64,000 nucleotides of DNA, from NCBI GenBank assembly GCA_963662515.1, contig OY759675.1, positions 3,844,001 through 3,908,000 on the forward strand, written 5' to 3'. A program made the position numbers and the translations under genes. This stretch comes from JAFGDI01 sp963662515. Its GTDB lineage: Bacteria; Planctomycetota; Phycisphaerae; Sedimentisphaerales; SM23-30. Below the pieces are notes generated by a model. That model was not told the DNA's origin and made no database searches. It saw only the letters and a list, made by a program, of their open reading frames with translations. Positions 1 through 9,600 of this stretch are shown in pieces. Numbering within the stretch: the first letter of the stretch is position 1; every line of letters starts with the position of its first letter.

Positions 1-1828
1 TCTGACGCGGCTGACCGCCCAGATCGACCTGCAACTTAACCAGCTTATCTGACTCTACTACCGCTTCGGCCGAGATTATCTTGACTACTCGCAGATCAAC
101 CTTCAGAAAATCATCTATCTCGATCTGTTCGGCCAGAGGCTCCGCTGCCAGTACATCTTCTTTCGCCGGCTCTGCTGCCGGGGCCGCTGCTGCTTGCTGC
201 GCTTTTGTCTCTTCGATCATCGCTTCTACCTTCTTATTATCTATTCTTTCCATTAACCGTTCAAAATCATTAATCTTATGGTCTTCTAACTCTCTGACAA
301 CATCTGACCACTGCAATGAACCCACATTTAACAGCTTCTCGATCCTGCCGGCATAACCTGGCAATATTGCCTTCAAATATACCGTCAATATCAATACCGC
401 ATTCAGCGTCGTCGTCAGCGACTCCAGGGCATGACCGCGATCCTCTTTGATCGCCGTCCAGGGCTTACGCTCATCCAGATATCGATTTACCTCATCGGCC
501 AGAGAACGGATTGTCCGTACCGCTGTCGCAAAATTACGACTCTCAAAACTCTCTGCTATCTCTTCTGACTTTGACCGTAGCTTCGCCAGCAACTCACGCG
601 CTTCAACACTGAGTTTACCACACTGACTGTCATAATTCTTACCCAACATCTGGGCTGACCGACTCGCCAGATTCACTATCTTGCCTACCAGATCACTATT
701 AACCCGGCTCACAAAATCTTCCAGACTCAGGTCAACATCTCCGGTGTCCGGTCCCAGCTTACACGAATAATAATAACGCAAATATTCCGGATCAAGATGA
801 TTCAGATAGGTTCGCGCACTTATAAATGTGCCGCGACTCTTACTCATCTTCTCACCGTTTACCGTTAAAAATCCATGGATCGCTAACTGGGTAGGGGTAC
901 GCAAACCGGCTCCCATCAGCATTGCCGGCCAGAACAGAGCATGAAAATAGGTTATATCCTTTCCTATAAAGTGATGCACCTCGGCATCGTCCTTCACCCA
1001 GAAATCTTCCCAGTTTAACCCTTTCTTCTCACAATAGTTCATCGTACTGGCTATATAACCTACCGGAGCATCGAGCCAGACATAAAAATACTTGCCCTCT
1101 TCACCTGGTATCTCAAAACCAAAATACGGGGCATCACGCGATATGTCCCAGTCACGCAAACCCTGACTGAACCACTCCTGCAATTTATTAGCTATCTGCT
1201 GGTGGACATGACCGCCATTGATCCAATCATGCAGCTCCTTACCGAAATCTGCCAGCTTAAAGAACAAATGCTTTGACTTCTTCTGCACCGGAGCATTGCC
1301 GCACACACTGCACTTCGCCTCTTTCAATTCCAGCGGAGAATAGGTCGAATTACACACCTCACAGTTATCACCATACTGATCTGCCGCCCCACACTTAGGA
1401 CATATACCCCGTATGAACCGGTCCGGCAAAAACATCTTGTCATGCTCACAATATGCCTGCTCAACCTCACGGCTGTCTATATGACCTCCGTCTTTCAGAC
1501 GGTTATAGATCATCTCAGCCAGCTGACGATTCTCAGGTGAATGGGTACTGTAATAATTATCAAACTCTATTTGAAACTCACTGAAATCTCGCTCATGCTC
1601 AACATGCATCTTACCGATCAGCTCTTCCGGACTTATCCCTTCTTTTCTCGCCCGGATCATGATCGGAGTGCCATGTGTATCGTCCGCACAAAAATAATAA
1701 CACTCATTACCACGCAGCTTCTGGAATCGTACCCACATATCTGTCTGCAAATACTCTACCAGATGACCTATATGTATCGCACCATTGGCATACGGTAACG
1801 CCGATGTAACTAATATCTTTCTTGTCAT
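1..1828 (-). CDS. metG: Methionyl-tRNA synthetase (C-terminus beyond window)
   Basis: Cytoplasmic class I aminoacyl-tRNA synthetase that charges tRNA-Met. Translating the minus strand from the ATG at 1828 gives about 609 residues running off the left edge. Visible are the HIGH signature (residues 19-22, in NGAIHIGHL), a zinc-knuckle region with CPKCG, CEVC and CSVCG pairs (about residues 143-178), and the KMSKS loop near residue 327. An Ala/Pro/Glu-rich linker leads to the start of a C-terminal Trbp111/EMAP-type tRNA-binding domain (IDDFLKVDLRVVKI, about residue 575 on), which the window cuts. The start codon lies 10 nt after the ricT stop and is preceded by a GGAAGAA ribosome binding site, so it is the last visible gene of holB-ricT-metG. 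Identification is secure. Confidence 0.97.
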   Translation of the reverse strand, partial: MTRKILVTSALPYANGAIHIGHLVEYLQTDMWVRFQKLRGNECYYFCADDTHGTPIMIRARKEGISPEELIGKMHVEHERDFSEFQIEFDNYYSTHSPENRQLAEMIYNRLKDGGHIDSREVEQAYCEHDKMFLPDRFIRGICPKCGAADQYGDNCEVCNSTYSPLELKEAKCSVCGNAPVQKKSKHLFFKLADFGKELHDWINGGHVHQQIANKLQEWFSQGLRDWDISRDAPYFGFEIPGEEGKYFYVWLDAPVGYIASTMNYCEKKGLNWEDFWVKDDAEVHHFIGKDITYFHALFWPAMLMGAGLRTPTQLAIHGFLTVNGEKMSKSRGTFISARTYLNHLDPEYLRYYYSCKLGPDTGDVDLSLEDFVSRVNSDLVGKIVNLASRSAQMLGKNYDSQCGKLSVEARELLAKLRSKSEEIAESFESRNFATAVRTIRSLADEVNRYLDERKPWTAIKEDRGHALESLTTTLNAVLILTVYLKAILPGYAGRIEKLLNVGSLQWSDVVRELEDHKINDFERLMERIDNKKVEAMIEETKAQQAAAAPAAEPAKEDVLAAEPLAEQIEIDDFLKVDLRVVKIISAEAVVESDKLVKLQVDLGGQPRQ

Positions 1829-1838
1829 TATTTCTTCC

Positions 1839-3380
1839 TTATTCCTCATCGCCTTCTTCGTCATTACCACTATCTTCAGATCCACCCTGGCCTGCACCAG
1901 CGTCAGTAACAACTCCGTCTCCGGTTTTTTTCTTCTTCCGACGGCGACGGCGACGCTTCTTCTTCTTTAACTCGCCCTCTACCTCTGACTCACCGACACC
2001 TTCTGACTGCACTTCCACTATCGGAATCAACTCTTCCTTTACTTCTTCCTCTAATGATACTTCTGACTCTTCTGCTCGAGTATCACGACGACGACCGCGA
2101 TCTTTATTATTCCGATCACGCCCTTTATCGCGGTCCTTATCTCGCTCGCGACCTTCTCCTCGACGACCACGCCCCTGACCGCTGCCATCTGATCCTGCCT
2201 TCTTCTCTTCCTCTGTTACTACCGGCGGTACATAATTAAATTCCAGTATCTCATCCACTCCCAGTGCGATCATCTTGCCTTCATGCAAATGAACCTTCAC
2301 CAGCAAGGTCAATACCTGACTATCTACCACCACACCATGACCCTCTGGGGTCAATACTACCATACCCTTCTTCGGCAGCTTCTTCTTATGCTCCTGATAT
2401 ACCTCGTCTTCAAAACGCAGACAACATTTCAAGCGACCGCATCTGCCTGATATCTTACTCGGATCCAGCGTTGCCTTCTGCAATTTTGCCATGCGCATAT
2501 TCACCGGATACAATACCTTCAGAAAACTACGACAACAACATTCACGGCCGCAAGTCTCAAAATCAGCTACCAGTCGAGCTTCATCTCGCGCCCCTACCTG
2601 ACGCATCTCTATTCGCGTCTGATACTGCTGCGCCAGATCCTTCACCAACTGACGAAAATCTACTCGACCCTCGGCCATAAAGTAAAAGATTATTCGCTCT
2701 CCGCCAAACAATCGCTCAGCATCTACCAATATCATGTCCAGACCAAGCTTGGTCTTTAACTCCTCACAAAATCGCAACTCCTTTGATACACCAAAATCAA
2801 GATGCTTCTGCTCGCGTACATCCTGGTCTGTCGCTACCCGAACTACTGTCCCATTGCGGTCAAGAGGAAAATTATCGCAACTGTTCTTCATGTACGCATT
2901 CAGTTGAGCTTCCTTCAACTGACAGTTGCCATGACGATGGATCGTATCATGACCTACTATCTCTGCTATCTCCAGACCTCGTTCTGTATTCACTATCGCA
3001 TGCGAAGCCTTATCCGGAAAATCCGCTATATCATGCGAAAAATATGCCAGATATCCCATTTTACCATAGCGGCATAGCAAATGCTTACGATACTTGTCCG
3101 GCTTATTGCCAGACTTACCCACACCACGACGAGGACGAACTCCGGTATTTACAGGCTCATCTGCTATCGCACGATCTCCATCAGGCTCACTCTCGGGCTG
3201 TTGACAACAACCTCTTTCACAACTGATCTCAGATGCGCATTGGCCTCCACAACCGACAGGCTCTTGAGACGCCGTTTCTTCCTCATTATATTCTACCTGG
3301 CCGGAACTGCTCTGACAGGTTTGGTTATCCTGATTAACAGCCTCTTGGCCAACTCTTTTATTTTCCTGATCTTCTGTCAT
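1839..3380 (-). CDS. ricT: PSP1-domain protein RicT/YaaT
   Basis: 513-aa PSP1 (YaaT/RicT) family protein. In Bacillus, RicT works with RicA and RicF in an Fe-S-containing complex that influences RNase Y-dependent RNA maturation; that role is family knowledge. The conserved core starts near the YGKMGYLAYFSHD stretch and includes the Cys-rich CGRECCCRSF and SGRCGRLKCCLRFE segments, possible cluster ligands. The N-terminus is acidic and Gln/Cys-rich. The C-terminus is unusual: a long Arg/Asp/Lys-rich low-complexity tail, a run of about 14 basic residues, then an acidic end. I chose the ATG at 3380 because it overlaps the holB stop as ATGA; a TTG six bases upstream is possible but less likely. 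The order holB-ricT-metG resembles the Bacillus arrangement. Confidence 0.92.
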   Translation of the reverse strand: MTEDQENKRVGQEAVNQDNQTCQSSSGQVEYNEEETASQEPVGCGGQCASEISCERGCCQQPESEPDGDRAIADEPVNTGVRPRRGVGKSGNKPDKYRKHLLCRYGKMGYLAYFSHDIADFPDKASHAIVNTERGLEIAEIVGHDTIHRHGNCQLKEAQLNAYMKNSCDNFPLDRNGTVVRVATDQDVREQKHLDFGVSKELRFCEELKTKLGLDMILVDAERLFGGERIIFYFMAEGRVDFRQLVKDLAQQYQTRIEMRQVGARDEARLVADFETCGRECCCRSFLKVLYPVNMRMAKLQKATLDPSKISGRCGRLKCCLRFEDEVYQEHKKKLPKKGMVVLTPEGHGVVVDSQVLTLLVKVHLHEGKMIALGVDEILEFNYVPPVVTEEEKKAGSDGSGQGRGRRGEGRERDKDRDKGRDRNNKDRGRRRDTRAEESEVSLEEEVKEELIPIVEVQSEGVGESEVEGELKKKKRRRRRRKKKKTGDGVVTDAGAGQGGSEDSGNDEEGDEE

Positions 3381-4495
3381 AAGCAATAGTCTATCAAAAG
3401 CGACTCGAAAGTCAAAGAAGGATTTACATTGGAACCCAGACGATCACGGGCTACACATATATCATTAATCATCTCACTCAACTGCTCTGCTCTATATCGC
3501 AATGATAAACTCTCTACCACCGCTTCAACCGACAAAACATCTGTCTTTCCCCTTACCTGATAATTCATGGCCCTGCCTAACGCATACATCATAAGCTGCA
3601 ATGCCAACTCCTGACCCTGACGAACCCCATCACTACTCGAATTATTCGGCCTCTTTTCTATATACCTCTTGCCATATTCCTTAGAAAAATCTATTATCCA
3701 CTGACCTGTCTCTAAAACACTACTATGGCTCATAGTCGATAACTTGCCATACAACTCCTGCTTGCTCTGGTATATACCAAGCTCTGCATAGGTCAATGCC
3801 GCTCCCAGACGGCCCTCGCAAAATTCTGACCAGAATAACGCTTCTTCTGCATTTACTCCTGAATCTAACAGCTTCGACCTGATCATCTCTGCCGGTAACG
3901 GATCAAATCGCACCATCTGACTGCGAGAACGGATCGTTGATAAAAACTTCTCCGGCTCACTGCTTACCAATATTATATATGTATTCGATGGCGGCTCCTC
4001 CAGTGTCTTCAATAATGCATTCTGGGCCTGCCAAAGCATCGTCTCAGCCTCGTCTATTATAAATACCTTCGCACCGCCGCGTACAGGACTATTACTTGCC
4101 TGATCCAACACAAACTCCCGGATTACATCGATCGGAAGTGATAACAACTGACTGTTTCGACTCTTAGATGAAAATCGTGCACTGTCCCGGCTAACATAAT
4201 GTATATCAGGATGATTACCTCCACGCGCCAATATACATTCCTTACATTCTCCGCAGCCATCGGTCACACTTTCGACAGACATCGCCGCTTCTGCACTGTA
4301 TCCCTCATAATCCTTCATACTCCTTTGCACCGGCGAACTGCACAACAACGCCGCTCCCCAACGCAAAGCCGCCATATTCTTACCAACACCCTCTGGGCCA
4401 TGAAATATATAGGCATGGTGAACCCGGCCCGTCATACGCGCCCGTTCTAACCGACATATAGCCTTAAATTGTCCTTTACATTCCAGAATTGACAT
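3377..4495 (-). CDS. holB: DNA polymerase III delta' subunit
   Basis: 372-aa AAA+ clamp-loader subunit that helps load the sliding clamp at the replication fork. Near the N-terminus it has the AYIFHGPEGVGKNMAA segment, a P-loop in which the usual Lys-Thr/Ser is Lys-Asn, as in delta' proteins that do not hydrolyse ATP well. This is followed by a zinc-binding CGECKEC segment, the FIIDEAETM Walker-B-like strand, LLKTLEEPPSNT and an SRSQ sensor motif, all typical of HolB/DnaX. The stop codon overlaps the ricT start by four bases, implying translational coupling. The ATG at 4495 gives a family-typical length. Confidence 0.93.
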   Translation of the reverse strand: MSILECKGQFKAICRLERARMTGRVHHAYIFHGPEGVGKNMAALRWGAALLCSSPVQRSMKDYEGYSAEAAMSVESVTDGCGECKECILARGGNHPDIHYVSRDSARFSSKSRNSQLLSLPIDVIREFVLDQASNSPVRGGAKVFIIDEAETMLWQAQNALLKTLEEPPSNTYIILVSSEPEKFLSTIRSRSQMVRFDPLPAEMIRSKLLDSGVNAEEALFWSEFCEGRLGAALTYAELGIYQSKQELYGKLSTMSHSSVLETGQWIIDFSKEYGKRYIEKRPNNSSSDGVRQGQELALQLMMYALGRAMNYQVRGKTDVLSVEAVVESLSLRYRAEQLSEMINDICVARDRLGSNVNPSLTFESLLIDYCL

Positions 4496-4593
4496 AGAAC
4501 AGCATTATATCAACCAATAAAGCAACTTACCAATCAATTCTTAAACCACTGATAATAAAAATGTTACAACAAAACACCTCTACCGCATCATAA

Positions 4594-4631
4594 CAAAAAA
4601 ACCGCACTGAGCTTTCTCAAACTCAATGCGG
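4594..4631 (-). terminator. Rho-independent terminator of the porin gene
   Basis: A 10-bp stem (4602-4611 with 4622-4631, CCGCACTGAG against CTCAATGCGG, one wobble pair) is followed on the minus strand by a run of seven T. It lies about 40 bases beyond the stop of the porin gene. Confidence 0.85.
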
Positions 4632-4671
4632 CTGATTTTAGCTGAATTTACAATTTATTCAGTTACACTTC

Positions 4672-5448
4672 TTAAAATGAATAACTCGCCTTTAGGCCAC
4701 CGAATAAGCTGTCTGTAATTACCGGGTCATCAACCAGCGATGACTGATAACTCACAAACGGAGTTAAGCTTACTCCTGCTACACTAAGACCGCCCAACTC
4801 GGCACCTACTGTCGTATGAGTAAAATCGGAACCACCATAAAACATGTCATTATTGTAGTTTACATCGCCAAACAGGCTCAGTGAATACTCTTCCGATAAA
4901 GCCACTTCCTTACTCAGACTAAAGCTATGGAACTGATAACTCAAACCCATACCGCTCTCGGTACTCCAGCCATGACCTACATAATAGCCCATGCCCAAAC
5001 CCATCGGCAATAAATTCGGCATACCAAATGACATGCCTATTTCCTGCACATCTGCATTTGAACCAGACTTGGGATAATCAAAATAGATATAATTCATACC
5101 TATATCTAACTGCATCTCCTCCTCACCTACTGTTGTACCATATGATAAGGTATAGTCAAGCTCGGTAAATGCCTCATAGCCAGAACCCATCGGCATCGAA
5201 CCCCATACATTCAATCCCAACCCGCTGTCACCCAGCAGTGACATATCAACACTCGGCTGATACGCGCCCTTGGAACCAAACAACTCAAAGCCACGCCATA
5301 CATATTTACTCGTATAATCCACGCCTATGCCGTTCAACTTCACCAGCGGAGATTCTCCTGCTGATACTTCCTGGCCATTACACACGCCAACAAGTAAACC
5401 TGACATAAACCCTGCATACACCGTCTTTAATATCTTGCTCTTTAGCAT
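4672..5448 (-). CDS. TorF-like putative outer-membrane porin
   Basis: 258-aa exported protein. An N-terminal signal peptide (MLKSKILKTVYAGFMSGL, cleavage probably near SAG) is followed by the segment TSKYVWRGFELFGSKGAYQP, characteristic of the TorF/Gcw_chp family of putative beta-barrel porins. The rest alternates hydrophobic and Gly/Ser/Tyr-rich strands and ends in an aromatic residue (ASYSF), as expected of outer-membrane barrels. The ATG at 5448 is chosen because it is followed directly by the signal peptide and preceded by an AAAGGA site; an upstream ATG at 5553 would add 35 charged residues before the signal. It is monocistronic with its own terminator. The substrate is unknown. Confidence 0.75.
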   Translation of the reverse strand: MLKSKILKTVYAGFMSGLLVGVCNGQEVSAGESPLVKLNGIGVDYTSKYVWRGFELFGSKGAYQPSVDMSLLGDSGLGLNVWGSMPMGSGYEAFTELDYTLSYGTTVGEEEMQLDIGMNYIYFDYPKSGSNADVQEIGMSFGMPNLLPMGLGMGYYVGHGWSTESGMGLSYQFHSFSLSKEVALSEEYSLSLFGDVNYNNDMFYGGSDFTHTTVGAELGGLSVAGVSLTPFVSYQSSLVDDPVITDSLFGGLKASYSF

Positions 5449-5790
5449 CTTTCTTTTCCTTTCGGTTTCTAACCGCTTCGTTTTTCCTTTTATACACATC
5501 GTAGTCTTTATTGCTTGAAAACTGTTTTCACTCTGCTCAAAAGCAATAACCATGCCAAAAAAAGAAAGATTGTACTAAACCACTGCAAACAAACATATTA
5601 TAAATATAATTCAAAAATAATCAGCAACAACACTCTATATATTACATACAACCATATTACATTTTCGTATCAACAAGCATAGCTTATTACATTTATGTCA
5701 CACTCGTCACAACTCCAAACACATACTCACGATTACCAACGGTAATCGCCCCACACCAAAGCCCCAACTCCACCATCCGCGCCACTGCCT
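5449..5790. other. AT-rich intergenic region with small hairpin
   Basis: This region lies between the porin start and the yhcH-like stop. It is AT-rich and presumably holds the porin promoter, but I cannot place one. A perfect hairpin, CGATTACC-AAC-GGTAATCG, lies at 5730-5748 just downstream of the yhcH-like gene. It has no T-run, so it is not an obvious terminator. A hairpin of the same design lies at 38872-38892. Confidence 0.5.
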
Positions 5791-6264
5791 TCAGCGGCGA
5801 ACCCGCCCGGCCGGCACAAGCACCTTTATTACAACCTTACGAACATCCTCATCTAAATCCAGTGAACAGCCAGGTTTATGACAATCTTCCGGATAAAATA
5901 TCACAAACTCACCTGGAACTAAAACCACCCGGCTATAATCAACCTCGGAACGATAGAACGCTATATCCTTACCCTCATCATAAGCCTCCACCTCTCGTAC
6001 TTTCTTTTCAGCCAGGCCCAAAACACCCAACTTCTCCCGCCCGCTCAGCAAGATCTGAACATCAGCATATTTACGATGCGCCTCAAACAGCCGCTCACTC
6101 TCCGGACCAGTCTTGTACTCAGACACCATCGCAAATACACGATCGCCATCCAACTCATATCTGCCATTTTCACCAGCAAAACTTCGGGCAAACTCTACCG
6201 CCTTCACAAAATCACTTTCAGCACCAAAATACAACCCAATATTATCCAACTTATCATGTATCAT
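5791..6264 (-). CDS. YhcH/YjgK/YiaL family protein
   Basis: 157-aa cytoplasmic cupin-like protein of the YhcH/YjgK/YiaL (DUF386) family. Characterised members include sugar anomerases acting on sialic acid and related sugars. Typical segments are EAHRKYADVQILLSGREK and the metal-ligand-like FYPEDCHKPG near the C-terminus. The last residues (PAGRVRR) are encoded by a copy of the GC-rich interspersed module, so the native C-terminus may have been altered. It stands alone; the actual sugar is not evident from neighbours. Confidence 0.85.
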   Translation of the reverse strand: MIHDKLDNIGLYFGAESDFVKAVEFARSFAGENGRYELDGDRVFAMVSEYKTGPESERLFEAHRKYADVQILLSGREKLGVLGLAEKKVREVEAYDEGKDIAFYRSEVDYSRVVLVPGEFVIFYPEDCHKPGCSLDLDEDVRKVVIKVLVPAGRVRR

Positions 6265-6602
6265 AGCTTTTCCTGTTAATTTAGGTATTACACCATCGCC
6301 GGCATCGTCACTTTTAAATGCCAGACAGCAATTATAATCCCATTTCCAAAATTAACAACTACCTTACCCCCAACACCATCAGTCGCCACCGGCAGGTCTC
6401 GCCCGCCCGGCCCGTTATGAGCTTGTCGAGAGCATAAGGAAGAACGAAAAACCTCACTATTATAAAGATTTATGCCTTTGTATGTCGATTTCCTATATGA
6501 TATACTCGCACAATTATACTACCCGGCTATACAATGCCGGGCTATAGAACTATAAATAAACACAAAAGAACATTGATGATAATCGTCCCCAAAGGAGCCC
6601 AG
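6265..6602. other. Intergenic region between divergent genes
   Basis: A gene-free stretch between the divergent yhcH-like gene and the 1326-aa gene. It contains a degenerate copy of the GC-rich module (about 6385-6410, GGCAGGTCTCGCCCGCCCGG) and, further right, a candidate promoter for the rightward gene. No conserved small ORF was seen. Confidence 0.5.
6478..6506 (+). promoter_or_regulatory. Possible sigma-70-type promoter
   Basis: TTGTAT, a 17-base spacer and TATACT lie about 95 bases before the chosen ATG at 6603. The -10 matches consensus at five of six positions; the -35 is weak. Confidence 0.35.
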
Positions 6603-9600
6603 ATGTTACACCTGAACATAATAAGAAAAGTTGAAAACAGTTTATTTGCCCATATTTCACCCAAAATAATATCTTCGGTCCTGCTCATATCCATGCCTGT
6701 GCTGGCCGGACCGGCTCATTCGCTCACGCCAACCAATGGTACTACCATTTCTGAAGTAGAGAGCAATAATACCAACTCACAAAATATCTCCGATTATTTT
6801 GATCTTATTAACAGCAAAAACGATGTTCTAATCAACGCTTCACTCGATACCAAAACCGATATCGACAAGTTCTCCTTCTATTCTCCATCTGGTAATGCCT
6901 TCAAAATTCAGTGCAATATCAAAGAATTACCACACAACGACCTCACTGCCATAGACTCGGCACTCGATATTATCGTTTTTGTCACCGACAATAATACTCT
7001 ATGGAAGCCTGATGGCTCGCTCATCGAAAAGATTGCAGACGATCTTGATATCGCTGTCGCCATCCCGTCACTCGACACCACTGACCTGCTCATAAATGAC
7101 ATTAGCGTTAATGACAACCACGATATCGCTATTGCCCTCCCCCAGAATATCTGCCGCTGCGACCAGGACGGCATTATCTCACTGCTCTACTCTGCAGCTG
7201 ACATTACCGCCTTAACCACTACCCCAAACCCGACTATCACCTCCATCGCTCTCGACAATGACGGTAATATATATTTCTCAGACTCAACCAGTATTTCTGT
7301 TCTCAAAGGCAATATCGACGGCTCACAACTCGAGATTTTCTCAAACAGTTCTTACGACCTCATCACTTCCGCTATTGCCGCAAATAAACTCGACATTACC
7401 CTCGACAATATCGCATCAACAACATCAACCTTCAGACCGACACACATGATCAGGGTCTCAGACAGCAGCATATACGAAGATGGCTTCTATGTCACTCAGT
7501 TCTCCTCAGCTCAAGGCGGCAATGGCCAGATCACCCGCATCAGTCAGGACCTCGACCTGGGCACCAGCTACAACTTCGACACTTTCATGACTGCCTCATC
7601 TAACAGGACCAATCCAACCGCACTGGCCCTCGCCACCAACAGTGATTTTGGCAATGCCATTTTCATGGGTACTTTCGGCGAAAATATGGGCAATAGCTTC
7701 GATGGCAAAGTTTTCAAACTATCAGCCGGCGGCGAACCAACCGACTTCGTCACCAGCTACCTCAATATGGATGGATCTCAGGCTACCAAGGGAACAGAAA
7801 ACCCAACCAATATCACCGGCTTCTATGATGTTATCGACCTGGCCTTCCCGCCTGCCGGTTCTGATTTCGGAAATTACCTCTTCGTTCTCAGCGAAAACAT
7901 CAGAGATAATTCTGACCTGGGCAGCAGCTCTGACCTGTGGTTCGTTGATAAGACCGGCAAAGCAACTCTCTACAAAAATAGCTTCATGCCAGCCGCCGGG
8001 CGTATGGTCTTCGATACCGTAGGTCACTTCGGTCATAAACTCATCATCGCTCCCTGGGGTTATACTTACGATGGCAAGATCAAAACCATCGACCCGGATG
8101 GAAATGTAGAAACCCTTTATACCGTAACCAAAAACATTCTCGATATCACCATTGCCCCGGCTGATTCTATCTTTGCCGGTGCCTTACTCATCACCTATGC
8201 CAATACCACACTCGGAGGCGTTGACCTGGCCAATGGCTCACTTGTAGCACTAGACTATGACCCGGAAAACCCTGATACCATTCGCACTACCGTTTGGGCC
8301 GACAACCTCAGACTCGGTGCCATACCCGGCGGCAATATGGTCTTCGACGAAAATAACGAACTATACCTGCTCGATGGCGTCAACGGCGGCATTACCAAAT
8401 TCGACTACAAAAAACACCTTGTCCAGAATTTTATCGACATCCAGATTCAGCATATCGCCGACCCGGAAGATGGTGCTGCAAACGACACTCCCATATTCCT
8501 CGCCGAAACTCAGGATGCTCCGATCATTTTCTCTGGCACCAACTCCGACCAGCAAACAAGCTACAATATGATCGACAACGGCTCCTCTTTCGACTCTGAC
8601 GACAATAGCAATACCGTCGGCTTTACACTCTCGCCCCTGGGACATTGCTACATCTACAGCAATATGGGCGGTTTCGTTAAAGTTGCCCAGTGGGATCAGA
8701 CTGACTCGTCCTTCGGCTCCTTTGCCGAACTAAACACCATCTCGCTCAACAATATAGCTACAACTGGCGGATATACCTACCCTGAGATCGAGGCCATCAC
8801 TGTTGCCCCGGCTTCAGCCAGCACCGCCGCACCTATCTACGCCATTGTCTCCAACGCCATAAACAACCTGCCCGATTCGGCAACATCAACACCCAGCCAG
8901 ACCGGCGATGACTCGATTCTGTCTCTGGGAAATACCACTGCCGAATCTTATTCTGTCAGTAAGACTTTCTCCATCAACAACTTCAACGCTATGACCATCA
9001 AAGTCAAAGGACCCGGCGATGCTTCCACTGTCAGCTACTCAGCCCAGGTCGTACCCAGCGCCGTATTCTCTCACGACTTTGAAGATCTCGCTCCCGGCAT
9101 GTACGCTATCACCATGTCCAGCAGCAGCGAATTTGCTGGCGAGTACGACCTCATGGTCACCGACATCGGAACCGTCAGAGAATTTACCATCGACGATGAA
9201 AGCCCGGAAATAACCTTCACGCTCGATACCCCCAGCGGCGACCAGACTGTCCAGCTCGCTATCGCAGGACGCGGCAGAGCCATTATCACCGCTCGTTTTA
9301 ACCCGGCTACCAACAAGGTCATCAGCATTTACGATGTTATTATTGAACAGACATCTTCTGGAACTATTATAAACATCCAGAACAATGACGACACCAGCAA
9401 TCTGATCATAGACAATGTAACGGTTAACAGCTCCATCAAGAGCCTCAACTGTCATGCCACTATCAAAAACCTCAGATCGACCGTAACTAAAAACCTTAAC
9501 ATTAACAGCCTCGCACTCCAGAACATAGAAAATATCAACCTGCCCAACTTCCGCATCAGAGACCTCAGCGCCAATACCATCGGAGCACTCGACCCCGATG

